Notes: a model not told the origin generated them from the letters alone. A stretch of DNA of 64,000 nt from Bacteroidales bacterium (GCA_029210585.1 JARGFP010000004.1:124438-188437); one strand, 5' to 3'. Counted from the first letter of the stretch, positions 45,634 to 55,332 are shown. Program-made: numbers and translations.

Positions 45634-47030
45634 TGTTCGAAGGACCTTTCAACATAGACGGACACATTTACACAAGGGAATCACTGCTGGAATATTGCGC
45701 CGTGGTGGCAGGCAGAATATCCTCCGGGGTGGCAGACGGAAAGACCGATGGAATGGCAGGCGGAAAGGCCGCCAGGAAAGACACCGGGGTGGCAGGCAAT
45801 GCGACAGACAGGATGGCAGGTGGAATGACAAACGGAACGAACGACGGAATGAGTGCCGGGATGTCCGAAACCGGGCCCGGGCAGGAATGGAAGAAAAAAC
45901 TGTACCGATTCATTTCCGAGCTGCTTACGGAAGACCGTCCCATTGTCCAGCAGACCAGCGGCACGACTGGTGATCCGAAGGTGTATGAGCTCGACAGGAC
46001 GGCCATGGTGCACTCAGCAAAAATGACCCTGTCCTTTTTTGGACTAACTCCTGGAAATACTGCATTGTTGTGTCTTCCCGTGGATTATATCGCTGGAAAG
46101 ATGATGGTGGTCAGGGCATTCATGGGAAACCTTCGCCTGGTAACCACCGAACCCTCCGGGAACCCGCTGAACAACCTCACCCAACCCGTTGATTTTGCAG
46201 CAATGGTCCCATTGCAGATCTTCGAAGCGTTGAAAACACCCGAAAAACTCAACGAAACCATCGGAATCCTGCTTATCGGTGGCGGGGAGATCAGCGAAAC
46301 CCTGCGAAACAAAATACGGCAACTAAACAGGGTCAGGGTGTATGAAAGCTTTGCCATGACAGAAACACTCACCCATTTCGCCCTGCGCCGGCTCAACGGT
46401 CCTGATGCGGATACGCTATTCAGAACGCTTGAGGGTGTTACCATTGGAAGTGATGACAGGGGCTGCCTGACCGTCAGCGCTGAAGGAATCACCCCGGGTA
46501 CCTTGCAGACAAATGACCTGGTAAGGATCCATGCTCCCGGTGCTTTTGAATGGCTGGGACGGTATGACAATGTAATTAAAACGGGCGGGATCAAAGTTAT
46601 CCCCGAACGAATCGAAAGGATAGTGAAAGAACTCCTCGGCAGAGAAGCTGTGATCGTTCCGTTTCCCGACAGTAGGCTCGGGCAAAGACTGGTATTGGTA
46701 CTCGAAGGGGATGAAACCGGAGCATCCGAAACATTCAGCAAAAAAACCGGTATAACAAGCATGCAGAGCCGGAATGAAGCTGTGCAGCGCAAGGAAACAG
46801 AAGAGAATCCTATCGGCCAGGAAAATAAAAATGGCTACCAGGAAAATGAACCTGGCTCCGGAAACGGATCATCCCTTCCTGGAAACCTGTTGGAGGACCT
46901 GAAAACCAGGCTGGAAAAACATGAAATCCCAAAAGAAATCCATTTTCTGCCCCAATTCCCCCGCAACCGGTCGATGAAGATTGACCGCAGGGAAGTTCAA
47001 AGAATGATCAGTGCACGAGGGAAGGAATAA
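45633..47030 (+). CDS. menE: o-Succinylbenzoate--CoA ligase MenE with two low-complexity inserts
   Basis: 465 residues from the ATG at 45633, overlapping the menC stop. An adenylate-forming enzyme that activates OSB with ATP and CoA. The P-loop-like motif is QQTSGTTGDPKVYELDR; others are SFAMTETLTHFA, NDLVRIHAPGAFEWLGRYDNVIKTGGIKV and the late FPRNRSMKIDRREV with the catalytic Lys. Residues 32-83 are a repeat-coded Gly/Met/Asp-rich insert before the P-loop. A second insert of about 50 Glu/Asn/Gly-rich residues lies in the small C-terminal domain near residues 368-417. Function is secure; the tolerance of both inserts is notable. Confidence 0.92.
   Translation: MFEGPFNIDGHIYTRESLLEYCAVVAGRISSGVADGKTDGMAGGKAARKDTGVAGNATDRMAGGMTNGTNDGMSAGMSETGPGQEWKKKLYRFISELLTEDRPIVQQTSGTTGDPKVYELDRTAMVHSAKMTLSFFGLTPGNTALLCLPVDYIAGKMMVVRAFMGNLRLVTTEPSGNPLNNLTQPVDFAAMVPLQIFEALKTPEKLNETIGILLIGGGEISETLRNKIRQLNRVRVYESFAMTETLTHFALRRLNGPDADTLFRTLEGVTIGSDDRGCLTVSAEGITPGTLQTNDLVRIHAPGAFEWLGRYDNVIKTGGIKVIPERIERIVKELLGREAVIVPFPDSRLGQRLVLVLEGDETGASETFSKKTGITSMQSRNEAVQRKETEENPIGQENKNGYQENEPGSGNGSSLPGNLLEDLKTRLEKHEIPKEIHFLPQFPRNRSMKIDRREVQRMISARGKE
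45726..45881 (+). repeat. Low-complexity insert 1 in menE
   Basis: 156 bp in frame with many ATGGCAGGYGGAA-like echoes, coding for 52 residues (GVADGKTDGMAGGK onward). The reverse strand shows open repeats too, a side effect of the composition. Confidence 0.8.
46735..46884 (+). repeat. Low-complexity insert 2 in menE
   Basis: About 150 bp coding for a Glu/Asn/Gly/Ser-rich stretch (RNEAVQRKETEENPIGQENK and on) between two conserved parts of the C-terminal domain. Repeats here are more decayed than in insert 1. Confidence 0.6.
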
Positions 47031-47210
47031 CCGGTAGACGCCAGTAATAACCGCAAAGTGGCGCAAAGTAGACCGGCAAACCAGGCCAGGAATAACCCCA
47101 GGGTGATGCAAAGCAGAACGGCATACTATGCCAGGATTAAACGAAAAGTAACGCAGCGTAAGGAAAGCAGACCGGCAAAATTCAGTGAGTATAGTCCCGG
47201 GTCAACACAG
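47031..47210. repeat. Degenerate repeats between menE and the transporter gene
   Basis: Imperfect units with GCAAAGNAGACCGGCA and CCAGGAATAACC occur about three times in 180 bp, ending close to the convergent transporter stop. No gene seen. Confidence 0.6.
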
Positions 47211-47215
47211 CTCAC

Positions 47216-48646
47216 CTACTCCATTTTCCGCCTGGCGGTGCGGCTCACCACACCCGCATAATAGGCAATGATAATGAAAGCAATGGCGGGTACCCAGTAG
47301 GCCTTCACAATATCTCCCGACTGGTCAGAAACGATTCCCTGGATCTGGGTCAGGAACGCTGCGCCGGCAATGGCCATCACCATGCCTGCCCCGCCGATCT
47401 TTGTATCATCTCCCAACCCGGTGATCCCCAGTCCATAGATGGTGGGAAACATGAGCGACATGCACCCCGAAATACCCACCAGCGCGTACAGTCCGGCATA
47501 ACCTTGTCCGTAAATAGCAACCATGCTGAGTACTACTGCCAGCAGGGCCAGGATGGTCAGCAGGTTTTTCGGCCGGATGAAATTCATGAGCCCGGTAAAC
47601 AAAAACCGTCCGATCACAAACAGGATCAGCGACATGATGTAATAGGTGGCCCCCGCCTGTTCCGGGGTCCTGGGCAGCAAGACATTGAACCCGAGCCATT
47701 CGGCCACATTGTAAAATCCTGCAGCCACGGGTTCAATCGACCGCAGTGCTGCAATCACAGCAGATTCGGCAGGTTTATCACCCAGCTGTGCGATTACCTG
47801 GTCGAGCTGCAACTGCTGCATGGCGTAACGGATGATAAAGGACCACACCGCGATTTGTGCGCCAACGTAAAAGAACTGGGCCACGACACCCCATACATAA
47901 TTGCGGTTTTTCATCAGCCTCCGGAAGGTCCCGGCAAAATCAATGCGTTTGTCATCCTCCTTCCCGGAAGGCATTTTGGTCAGCAGAATGGCAATAAAGA
48001 TCCCCACCATCACCAGCCCGATGGTGATGTAAGTCATCGTCACTGCACGCAATTCCGTTCCCTGTATGCGTGAAAGCTCGGCCGCCGGAAGCATCGCACG
48101 CTCGGCCGCTGTCATGGTATTGAGTTTTGATAGCACAAACACCTGGCTGATAATTACGCCTGTAATGGCTCCAAACGGATTAAACGACTGTGCAAAATTG
48201 AGGCGTTGCGTAGCGGTGCTTTCAGGACCGATTGCATACACATATGAATTGGTCGATGTCTCCAGAATGGATAGTCCTGCAAAAAGAATAATGATGGCAA
48301 ACAGGAACATCAGAAAACTGATATTGATATGCCCGGCTGAGGTCAGCATGGCAGGATAAAACAGGAATGTACCCGTTGCAAACAGTGCTATCCCCAGTAA
48401 AACACCTGATTTATAGGTATACTTCTTGATGAACAGTGCGCCGGGAATGGCAAAAAAACCATACCCCAGCAAATAGCAGGATACCTGTATCCAGGCGGTT
48501 TTGGAATCTGTCAGACTCATGATCCGCTTAAAAGCAGCCAGCATGGTATCTGTGAGGTTATTGGGCACCGCCCAGGCAAAAAAGAGGGTGGAAAGCAGTA
48601 TGAACGGCCATACGATTGCTTTCGGTACGATCGGTTCTTTTCTCAT
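47216..48646 (-). CDS. FucP-like sugar:H+ symporter of the fucose locus
   Basis: 476 residues with about twelve helices. It belongs to the same FucP/GluP branch as the gene at 36.5 kb: ILLSTLFFAWAVPNNLTDTMLAAFKRIM, ILETSTNSYVYAIGPESTATQRLNFAQSFNPFGAITG and GCMSLMFPTIYGLGI. It has an extended loop between helices (ALRSIEPVAAGFYNVAEWLGFNVLLPRTPEQ). It is the last gene of the lacI-fucI-lipoprotein-transporter series, so L-fucose is the most likely substrate. Confidence 0.9.
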   Translation of the reverse strand: MRKEPIVPKAIVWPFILLSTLFFAWAVPNNLTDTMLAAFKRIMSLTDSKTAWIQVSCYLLGYGFFAIPGALFIKKYTYKSGVLLGIALFATGTFLFYPAMLTSAGHINISFLMFLFAIIILFAGLSILETSTNSYVYAIGPESTATQRLNFAQSFNPFGAITGVIISQVFVLSKLNTMTAAERAMLPAAELSRIQGTELRAVTMTYITIGLVMVGIFIAILLTKMPSGKEDDKRIDFAGTFRRLMKNRNYVWGVVAQFFYVGAQIAVWSFIIRYAMQQLQLDQVIAQLGDKPAESAVIAALRSIEPVAAGFYNVAEWLGFNVLLPRTPEQAGATYYIMSLILFVIGRFLFTGLMNFIRPKNLLTILALLAVVLSMVAIYGQGYAGLYALVGISGCMSLMFPTIYGLGITGLGDDTKIGGAGMVMAIAGAAFLTQIQGIVSDQSGDIVKAYWVPAIAFIIIAYYAGVVSRTARRKME

Positions 48647-48728
48647 AGCGTTGGTAAGTTATTACTGAATACTCCTTTCATCGCCTGTAATCTTGATTTG
48701 TAAGCGATCAATGCCTGTACAATTCAGG

Positions 48729-49997
48729 CTAAATATCAAAAACATTTTTCACCTCATCAATTGTGATTCCGAAAAGCGTCTGGAGAATCAGGTCCAGTTC
48801 TTCCTCCTCCCCCGCTATATGAAAGATCATCTGCCGGTGGACCATCGACTCCGATGGGGCCAGGAAGGCTGCCGGCGAAGAACTTTCCAATTCGTAGAAA
48901 GGCCCCATGATAGAACCATCCTCCAGCGGCCCGTCGTTGTATGCATTGACCACATCCCCGTCAAGCGGATCCTCCTGCGGTCCCCATTTTGCATTCACAT
49001 ATTCAGCCACATTCCCGGGAAGTAAATACCAGAGCAGTGTTAGCGCCTTTTGCACCGGGTCATAGCTTCCGCACCAGGGCAGGGCACGTTGCGGCGATAA
49101 CCCGATCTTGCCCCTGCGTTTGCCATCCGTTTTGAAATAGATCATGCCATCGCTGATCTTCAGCCGGTCGGACGGAACCTTCCCGAAATAATCATCGTTC
49201 ACCACAGGTCCAAGTGTGTCCTCACTGCCCTTTTTAAAAGGAATAAACACCACCCCCTTATCTGAAGGATTGAACATGGAGAGCATCCAGATGGAAAGAA
49301 GTCCTGAACTTTCGTCCCACGCAGCCGAACCGGTGTTGGTCAGCACATTTTCACTCTCATAGGCCACCATGGCCAGGTCCCCGCCAATGTTAGATCTCAG
49401 TGCCTTCGCAGCATTCTCCCGGTCAAGGATCCTTACCGTACGATCGATCCTCAGGCTGAGTGGTGTACCAGAGGCATTGGTCAGGCTGGCTTCCTTGCTG
49501 AATACTGCGTGGTGCCCCGATTGTTCAACCAGGACGAATGCAGCTGTATCGATCAGTCCCGGCACCTTCCAGTTGGAAAAATCCTGCAAAGCTCCCGGGG
49601 GAAAGTAGATCGAAAAGGGACCACCTTCCGGACCCAGCCAAAGGCGTTCCTCTCCGCCATACGGATTAAATTGTTCGCTGGTGTTCCCGGAAGCAATCAG
49701 CGCATGGTTGATCCACCCGAAACTTGCTCCTTCATTTCCGCTGGCTGTGCTGGTCATAACCCGCCCCTGGTAACCCGGGACGAGCAGGAGCGCCGCGCCG
49801 GATTTTTCCTCTTTCAGTTCTACAAAAGGGATCTCATGCTTTTGCAGGAAATCCTTATCATATCCATAGCTGCCTTCCTGGTATTTCACATCCATTGCTC
49901 TGTTTTTATTGTTAGAAGAGAAATTGCATCCAGCCTGTAACAGCAGGATGCCTGTCAAACACAAGAGGGCCCTCCCTCCGCTGATCGCCTTTCTCAT
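48729..49997 (-). CDS. DUF6786-type lipoprotein of the fucose locus
   Basis: 422 residues with a lipoprotein signal peptide (LLCLTGILLLQAGC, Cys24 as lipid anchor). The mature protein is beta-rich with GEERLWLGPEGGPFSIYF, SDKGVVFIPFKKGSED and LPWCGSYDPVQKALTLLWY, resembling the DUF6786 family and distantly the aldose-epimerase fold. It lies between fucI and the transporter with short gaps (14 bp from fucI), so a sugar-handling role, such as mutarotation, is an inference. Confidence 0.78.
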   Translation of the reverse strand: MRKAISGGRALLCLTGILLLQAGCNFSSNNKNRAMDVKYQEGSYGYDKDFLQKHEIPFVELKEEKSGAALLLVPGYQGRVMTSTASGNEGASFGWINHALIASGNTSEQFNPYGGEERLWLGPEGGPFSIYFPPGALQDFSNWKVPGLIDTAAFVLVEQSGHHAVFSKEASLTNASGTPLSLRIDRTVRILDRENAAKALRSNIGGDLAMVAYESENVLTNTGSAAWDESSGLLSIWMLSMFNPSDKGVVFIPFKKGSEDTLGPVVNDDYFGKVPSDRLKISDGMIYFKTDGKRRGKIGLSPQRALPWCGSYDPVQKALTLLWYLLPGNVAEYVNAKWGPQEDPLDGDVVNAYNDGPLEDGSIMGPFYELESSSPAAFLAPSESMVHRQMIFHIAGEEEELDLILQTLFGITIDEVKNVFDI

Positions 49998-50011
49998 TGT
50001 ATTCCGTTTTG

Positions 50012-51793
50012 TTATTTTGTACCGTATAGCGGACCGAAGTTTTCACAGGCCCTGTAATCGGCTCCTTCCGGGTTGCTGCCAAACGCGTTCCAGGCAGCCG
50101 GGCGGAACAGGGTTGCTTCATCCACATTGTGCATGCATACAGGGATACGAAGCATGGAGGCAAGGGTGATCAGGTCACGCCCGATATGTCCGTGGGAGAT
50201 CGCACCATGGTTGGCACCCCATGCGGCCATCACTGAATATACATCCCTGAATGGTCCGTTCCCACCGGTGCGTGGCACAAACCAGGTGGTGGGCCAGGTG
50301 GGATCGGTCCGCTGGTCGAGCAGCTTGTGGATCTCATCCGGCAATTCAACGGTCCACCCCTCTGCAATCTGCAGTGCCGGGCCGAGTCCGCCGATCAGGT
50401 TGATACGCGACATGGTCACTGGCATCTCCCCGGCGGTACGGAACTGTGATGAGAATCCGCCTCCGCGGAAGTACTCCTTGTTCCCGGGACACCATTGCGT
50501 AGCCTCCAGGCACTGGTCCACCTCTTCGGGGGTGATCTCCCAGAAAGGTTTCATCACCGGGTTGCCGTTTGTATCACGCTGACGTGCCGTGGCATCCAGG
50601 GTCGTGGAACCCGAGTTGATCAGGTGGATAAAGCCATTGGCTGCCTTGCCGGCAGGTGCAACACCTGTCACCCGTTTCACCGAAACGGGACTCCAGTAGG
50701 TACGTACATCGGAAAATATCTGTGCCGTGTTGGTCAGCAGGTGTCCGAACAGCATGGATACGCCATTGAGGCTGTCATTCTCAGTGGCAAACACGAAGGC
50801 CTCGCGGATCCCGTTCCAGTCGAAAGAAGAATTGAGAATGGCCTCCGGGAAATCGCCGTTGGGATAGTAATCGGTCCATTGCCGCTGTCCCTGGAACCCG
50901 CCTGCAATGGCATTCCTGCCCAGCGCTTCCTCGCCGAAGCCTGCCTCAGCAAGCTTTGGATTGCCGATCATCAGGTCGCGCATGATCAGGGTCATCTTCA
51001 CTACGATCTCCCACTCCCAGTCCTTGCGCTCCCGGTCGGACGGATCGTTGTTCGGATCCGGACCCTCGGCACATTTCTCCTTTGTCCATTTCAATGCTTT
51101 CTCATACTCCTCCTTGTCGTAGATCTCCTGTTCGATCCTGCGCAGGATCTCGGTCATGTCCACAAACTCGGTCCGCATCCCCAGGTATTTCTGGAAGAAG
51201 TCGGGATCGACCATGGATCCGGCGATGCCCATTGAGGTATAGCCCAGGGAGAGATAGGTCTTGTCGCGCATCATGGCAACGGCCAGGCCCGCGCGGGCAA
51301 ACAGCAGGATCTTGTCCTTCACATCGCCTGGCACGGAGGTATCGCCGGCATCCTGCACATCGCGCCCGTAGATTCCAAATGCCGGAAGTCCCTTCTGGTT
51401 GTAGCCAGCCAGTGCTGCGGCCAGGTAGACTGCCCCGGGACGTTCTGTCCCGTTGAACCCCCAGATCGCCTTGGGTACCAGCGTGTCGGTGTCCATCACT
51501 TCCGTTCCATAGCACCAGCATGGTGTTACCGTGAGGGAAACGCCCACGCCTTCCCGCCTGAACAGGTCGGAACACTTCGCAGCTTCGGCCACGCCACCGA
51601 TGGTCGTCTCGGCAATCACGCATTCTGCTTTTTCTCCCGACGGGAAACGAAGATTTTTTTCGATTAACTGTGCAGCTGCCCTGGCCATGTTCATGGTTTG
51701 CTTTTCAAGTGATTCCCTGACGCCTTTTTCCCTTCCGTCGATCACCGGCCTGATACCGATTTTAGGAAGGTTTCCAATCATTCTGTTTTTCAT
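50012..51793 (-). CDS. fucI: L-fucose isomerase
   Basis: 593 residues, the same size as E. coli FucI. It converts L-fucose to L-fuculose with Mn2+. The start [27 protein letters not shown] and later [29 protein letters not shown], the metal-site region [28 protein letters not shown], and the C-terminal [16 protein letters not shown] fit the family throughout. Upstream is a LacI-type regulator; downstream a lipoprotein and a FucP-like transporter. No fuculokinase or aldolase gene was found in the window. Confidence 0.96.
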   Translation of the reverse strand: MKNRMIGNLPKIGIRPVIDGREKGVRESLEKQTMNMARAAAQLIEKNLRFPSGEKAECVIAETTIGGVAEAAKCSDLFRREGVGVSLTVTPCWCYGTEVMDTDTLVPKAIWGFNGTERPGAVYLAAALAGYNQKGLPAFGIYGRDVQDAGDTSVPGDVKDKILLFARAGLAVAMMRDKTYLSLGYTSMGIAGSMVDPDFFQKYLGMRTEFVDMTEILRRIEQEIYDKEEYEKALKWTKEKCAEGPDPNNDPSDRERKDWEWEIVVKMTLIMRDLMIGNPKLAEAGFGEEALGRNAIAGGFQGQRQWTDYYPNGDFPEAILNSSFDWNGIREAFVFATENDSLNGVSMLFGHLLTNTAQIFSDVRTYWSPVSVKRVTGVAPAGKAANGFIHLINSGSTTLDATARQRDTNGNPVMKPFWEITPEEVDQCLEATQWCPGNKEYFRGGGFSSQFRTAGEMPVTMSRINLIGGLGPALQIAEGWTVELPDEIHKLLDQRTDPTWPTTWFVPRTGGNGPFRDVYSVMAAWGANHGAISHGHIGRDLITLASMLRIPVCMHNVDEATLFRPAAWNAFGSNPEGADYRACENFGPLYGTK

Positions 51794-51941
51794 AATCTGT
51801 TATTTTATATTTCTAAAATTTCTTAAAAAGCGGGTCTTGCCCGCATTTCCACAATTTGTATTTCCTGAAGTAAAATATAAAGATGTATTTGTTTCAGTCT
51901 TTTTTTCATGGCCTGGCGCTTTATTCATCTTATTCAGCAGG

Positions 51942-53000
51942 TTAATAATACATACCGTGAAATTCATCATCCGGTTGTGCCGGAAGGTCGCCTGTATTCC
52001 GGATGATCAGCTCGGGCAGCAGCCATTCCTTCCTGACCTCCCCTTTCCCGTTCCCGTTGATCAGGCCCATGAGAATGCTGAATGCGCATTTTCCCATTTG
52101 CGTTACCGGTTGCCTGATATAGGTGAGCGGCGGACTGAACAGGTCGAAGGCCTCCCCTCCGTCATACCCGACAAAATCAACATCATCGGGGACCTTCAGG
52201 GACCGTTGCCGGATGCAGTAGAGTCCCGCCAGGGCCAGGGCCTTGTTGGCAAAGATCAGCCCGGAACCGGATCGTTTGCCTGGTGCCAGTGTATCAAACA
52301 TATTCCGCATATCCTTCCGGATATGCTCCTTGCGTATCTTTACAACATGTTTAGATGAATTGAGGCCGTGGTGATGCATGGCCTCTTCGTACCCGCCGAT
52401 ACGGTCCTCCATCTGGCTGAGGTTCTGCCGGTAGGCCACCATGGTGATGTTGCGGGTGCCATGACGGATCATATGGGTGGTGGCGTCGAAAGAGGCTTTC
52501 CGGTTATCGAGCACCACATGGCTGACATCAATGCCCGGAAAGTACCGGTCCAGCAGCACCACCGGCACCTGGTTCTCAACCAGCTGCCTGATCTGCTGTT
52601 CCGATCCCTCGGTGGGGGTGATGATGAAGCCATCCACCTGCCGGTTCATGAATACCGTGACCAGGGATTCCGACTGCACCGGGTTTTCATCCGAGCTGCC
52701 GACAACCACCGTATAACCGAACTTCATAGCCTCGTTTTCGATGATCCGTGCCAGGCTGCCGAAGAACGGGTTGGCGATATCGGCCACGATCATCCCCAGG
52801 GTTTTTGTCGACTGCATGCGCAGGCTCCGGGCAATCTGGTTGGGCTGGTAGTTCAGCTCTTCCGCTGCCTTACGGATCTTCTTCACCACCTCGGATCCTA
52901 CCCGCATTTCTTTCTCCCGGCCATTCAGCACATAGGACACCAGGGCGATGGAAACCCCCACCCTTTCAGCGATATCCCTGAGTGAAACCCGCTTTTGCAT
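51942..53000 (-). CDS. LacI-family transcriptional regulator of the fucose locus
   Basis: 352 residues. An N-terminal LacI helix-turn-helix (VSLRDIAERVGVSIALVSYVLNGREKEMRVG) is followed by the hinge (NQIARSLRMQSTKTLGMIVADIANPFFGSLARIIENEA) and a periplasmic-binding-protein-like sensor domain. It begins the series that continues with fucI, so it probably represses it and is released by fucose or a metabolite. A 12-bp palindrome TTAAACGTTTAA lies 187 bp upstream. Confidence 0.92.
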   Translation of the reverse strand: MQKRVSLRDIAERVGVSIALVSYVLNGREKEMRVGSEVVKKIRKAAEELNYQPNQIARSLRMQSTKTLGMIVADIANPFFGSLARIIENEAMKFGYTVVVGSSDENPVQSESLVTVFMNRQVDGFIITPTEGSEQQIRQLVENQVPVVLLDRYFPGIDVSHVVLDNRKASFDATTHMIRHGTRNITMVAYRQNLSQMEDRIGGYEEAMHHHGLNSSKHVVKIRKEHIRKDMRNMFDTLAPGKRSGSGLIFANKALALAGLYCIRQRSLKVPDDVDFVGYDGGEAFDLFSPPLTYIRQPVTQMGKCAFSILMGLINGNGKGEVRKEWLLPELIIRNTGDLPAQPDDEFHGMYY

Positions 53001-53071
53001 TTACTTCATTTTTCTGACGGTGATCCGTACAGTTGTTCACCCGTATCCCTGAATTTCTATATTTGCAGACC

Positions 53072-53170
53072 TGCTAACCTGCACTCTTGCGGACCTGCAT
53101 ATCTTTACACTTGTACACCTGTATATTTGTAAACTTTTTACACCTGCAGACCTGGATACTTTTACACCGG
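53072..53170. repeat. Degenerate pyrimidine-rich repeats upstream of the LacI-type gene
   Basis: Echoes of TTGCAGACCTGC, TTGCGGACCTGC, TTGTACACCTGT and TTTACACCTGC recur about six times with a period near 15-20 bp. No coding frame. Confidence 0.6.
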
Positions 53171-53186
53171 CATCTCAAATATATGC

Positions 53187-53198
53187 TTAAACGTTTAA
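53187..53198. promoter_or_regulatory. LacI-family operator candidate
   Basis: TTAAACGTTTAA is a perfect 12-bp palindrome with the central CG typical of LacI-family operators. It lies upstream of the LacI-type gene (start 53000), so it may mediate autoregulation and control of the fucose series. Confidence 0.5.
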
Positions 53199-53263
53199 AT
53201 AATCAAAAAAAATAATGACAACGGGAGACCGTACCTCCGAGCATGAAAATGAAGAAAAGATGT

Positions 53264-54670
53264 TTATTTAACCAGCCCTGCTTTTCGCATCTCATCTCTT
53301 AAGGCTGGCAGATTAGGTTTATGGCTGTAAATCTGATTTATCAATTCGCGCCTCCCTATATCATATCCGGGGATCTGTTTGGTGAGCAGAAGCCATGAAA
53401 CGATCCTTTCATACACCGATCTGCCACGGTTATTTTGCAAGGTGTTTTTCGCTCTGTTTTTTATATGTTTAAAGCAGAACTCCGGATAAACAGTTAATAT
53501 TGGGGCTATTATATCAGCGTAATACCAATCATCAGGATTCTGCTCCACCATTGATTTTATATCTTCGTAGCGTTCTTCAACTTCCAGTATCTGGACTATA
53601 AAAGCTTTATTGTATTTCAATTCATTTATAAGATCTGCTAATTCAGCTTCAGAAAGATGGTTTCTGATTTTATTGTAATATTCTAATTCACTCGTACGAA
53701 TAACAAGTTGACGGTATATTTCAACAAACAGGTCTTTGTTAAGTTGGAGTGAAACATATTGTTGCAAGAATTCGGCCCACAAATATTTATCAGAATTGAA
53801 CAACTCCCTCGCTGTTTTGATGAATGCGTCTTTGTCAGTTTCAAAGTAATACTCCAGCAGGTGTTTGGCTACCGCTGTATTGTCGTTGTAGAATTGTTCA
53901 GCTATCTGCAGCCAGACCTTAATATTTCCGGATTTTTTGTTGAGTAGGAGCACAAGCTCAGGCAAAAATTTCTCTTCGACAGCTGACTGGTCAATAATAG
54001 ACACCAAGCGATCTGCGTAACCCGATTTTTCGGCAAGTGAAATCAGTAAATGCTCGAAATGATTCGCGAACTGAGGGCTCTCCTGGTACCTTGAACCAAA
54101 GTAACTGAAAAACATTTCAAATGTGTTGAGGACAGCACTATCGGAGACTGCACTTATCCTGATTTTTTCGATAAGTCCATTCATCACATTTGTATGTTCC
54201 TTAATCAGATAATCATTTACATCTTCAAAAGAGCAAAATTCGTCGTTAAGTTCTGTATTCATTATTGCTCCGTAAAGGCCGATAAGCATGGCGATAAGTT
54301 CATCTGCTTTCTGACGGATGATCCTATCTGTTGCATCGGAACGAAAGTTATCCAGAATGGCCTCAAACTCTTGCTGACTGGCTAACTGATAGGCTTCCCA
54401 TTCTTCGATATATCCTGAATGAGGCGGATGATAATTATCCCAGTCGGGGTTTTGCAAATCGACCATTTCAAAAGAATACTGATACTCAGTCTCAATGGAA
54501 TTTATAAGCTCCAGGAAATTATCATAAGATAGTCCGGGCATTTTTTCGTTTTCTCTATGGACAAAAGCCACAAATTCCTTTTGGAGAGTATCGTTTTGAT
54601 GAATTATCGCATTCAAAAATTTCAATTTACAGTCGTCCGGTGTTTTTGGGTATAGTTCTAAAAAATTCAT
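53264..54670 (-). CDS. Large all-helical protein of unknown function
   Basis: 468 residues, very rich in Leu, Glu and aromatic residues, with helical-repeat (alpha-solenoid or TPR-like) character from about residue 180 to the end. Runs such as LVIRTSELEYYNKIRNHLSEAELADLI and the C-terminus LPALRDEMRKAGLVK recall the C-terminal part of SWIM zinc-finger proteins in Bacteroidota, but no SWIM motif is present. The region is visibly more AT-rich than the flanking genes, which suggests recent gain. It is divergent from the next gene with only an 18-bp gap. Confidence 0.7.
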   Translation of the reverse strand: MNFLELYPKTPDDCKLKFLNAIIHQNDTLQKEFVAFVHRENEKMPGLSYDNFLELINSIETEYQYSFEMVDLQNPDWDNYHPPHSGYIEEWEAYQLASQQEFEAILDNFRSDATDRIIRQKADELIAMLIGLYGAIMNTELNDEFCSFEDVNDYLIKEHTNVMNGLIEKIRISAVSDSAVLNTFEMFFSYFGSRYQESPQFANHFEHLLISLAEKSGYADRLVSIIDQSAVEEKFLPELVLLLNKKSGNIKVWLQIAEQFYNDNTAVAKHLLEYYFETDKDAFIKTARELFNSDKYLWAEFLQQYVSLQLNKDLFVEIYRQLVIRTSELEYYNKIRNHLSEAELADLINELKYNKAFIVQILEVEERYEDIKSMVEQNPDDWYYADIIAPILTVYPEFCFKHIKNRAKNTLQNNRGRSVYERIVSWLLLTKQIPGYDIGRRELINQIYSHKPNLPALRDEMRKAGLVK

Positions 54671-54688
54671 AAATCATTCTTATCTGAA

Positions 54689-55162
54689 GTGTATAACCAT
54701 GTAAAGAAACTAATTATTGATCGTATTAGTAATAGGTATTGTATACAATTTCGTGCAATAAAGAGGATGTTGGTATTTATTTCTCATGATGAATCCATGA
54801 AGGCAAATTTTACATTACCTTCGAATAACACAACTTTAATATCGGGCAGTACTCCTCGTTCCTTAGCTAATTTGTTCCACTGTTATCACTGTAAAATGAG
54901 AAACCAGGAATCAATTTACCAGATGTTACACGAGATTTACCAAAAACACAGACGATACCATCGTGAAAATGGTGATTCAAAACAAATGTGTTGCATGTGG
55001 TCAACTGAAAACCCGCCTGATATTATTGCAGACACAGAGCCGTTTGCTGATATAGAGGCCACTTTTAATATTATTATAGATGATGAAGAAGCATCGAATC
55101 TATATGACCTGGACTTAGAAGACGCAGCTTTAAGGATCATGGAAATTCAGAAAAAAGAATGA
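54689..55162 (+). CDS. Unknown protein, divergent partner of the helical-repeat gene
   Basis: Up to 157 residues; the start is unsure, since the ATG at 54797 (MKANFTLPSNN) would be better spaced from the divergent neighbour. Features are a Cys pair (FHCYHCKMRNQE), a second pair (QMCCMW) that with the first might bind zinc, and a very acidic C-terminus (IIIDDEEASNLYDLDLEDAAL). No family recognised. It shares the AT-rich composition of its neighbour. Confidence 0.5.
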   Translation: MYNHVKKLIIDRISNRYCIQFRAIKRMLVFISHDESMKANFTLPSNNTTLISGSTPRSLANLFHCYHCKMRNQESIYQMLHEIYQKHRRYHRENGDSKQMCCMWSTENPPDIIADTEPFADIEATFNIIIDDEEASNLYDLDLEDAALRIMEIQKKE

Positions 55163-55259
55163 TTACATGCACTAAACTCTGATTACAAAAAGTCAGCAAC
55201 ATTATTGAGTACGTAAGTGCTTCAGATTTTTGTATTTTTAGATACCAGCTTAACAGTTA

Positions 55260-55267
55260 TAAATTTG
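55260..55267 (+). promoter_or_regulatory. TAnnTTTG -7 box (55333 gene)
   Basis: TAAATTTG, 65 bp before the ATG at 55333. Confidence 0.35.
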
Positions 55268-55332
55268 TGTAATTTAAGTGGCTGCTATTCGTTACGACAA
55301 TGTGGAAGTATTAACCTGATAAACTCAGTAAT

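Noticed and set aside
45649..46013. Minus-strand open frames with repetitive Pro/Arg/Leu and Cys/His patterns over menE insert 1
   Set aside because: Several frames stay open there because the insert is a low-complexity repeat. They do not extend beyond it and have no start or family signal.
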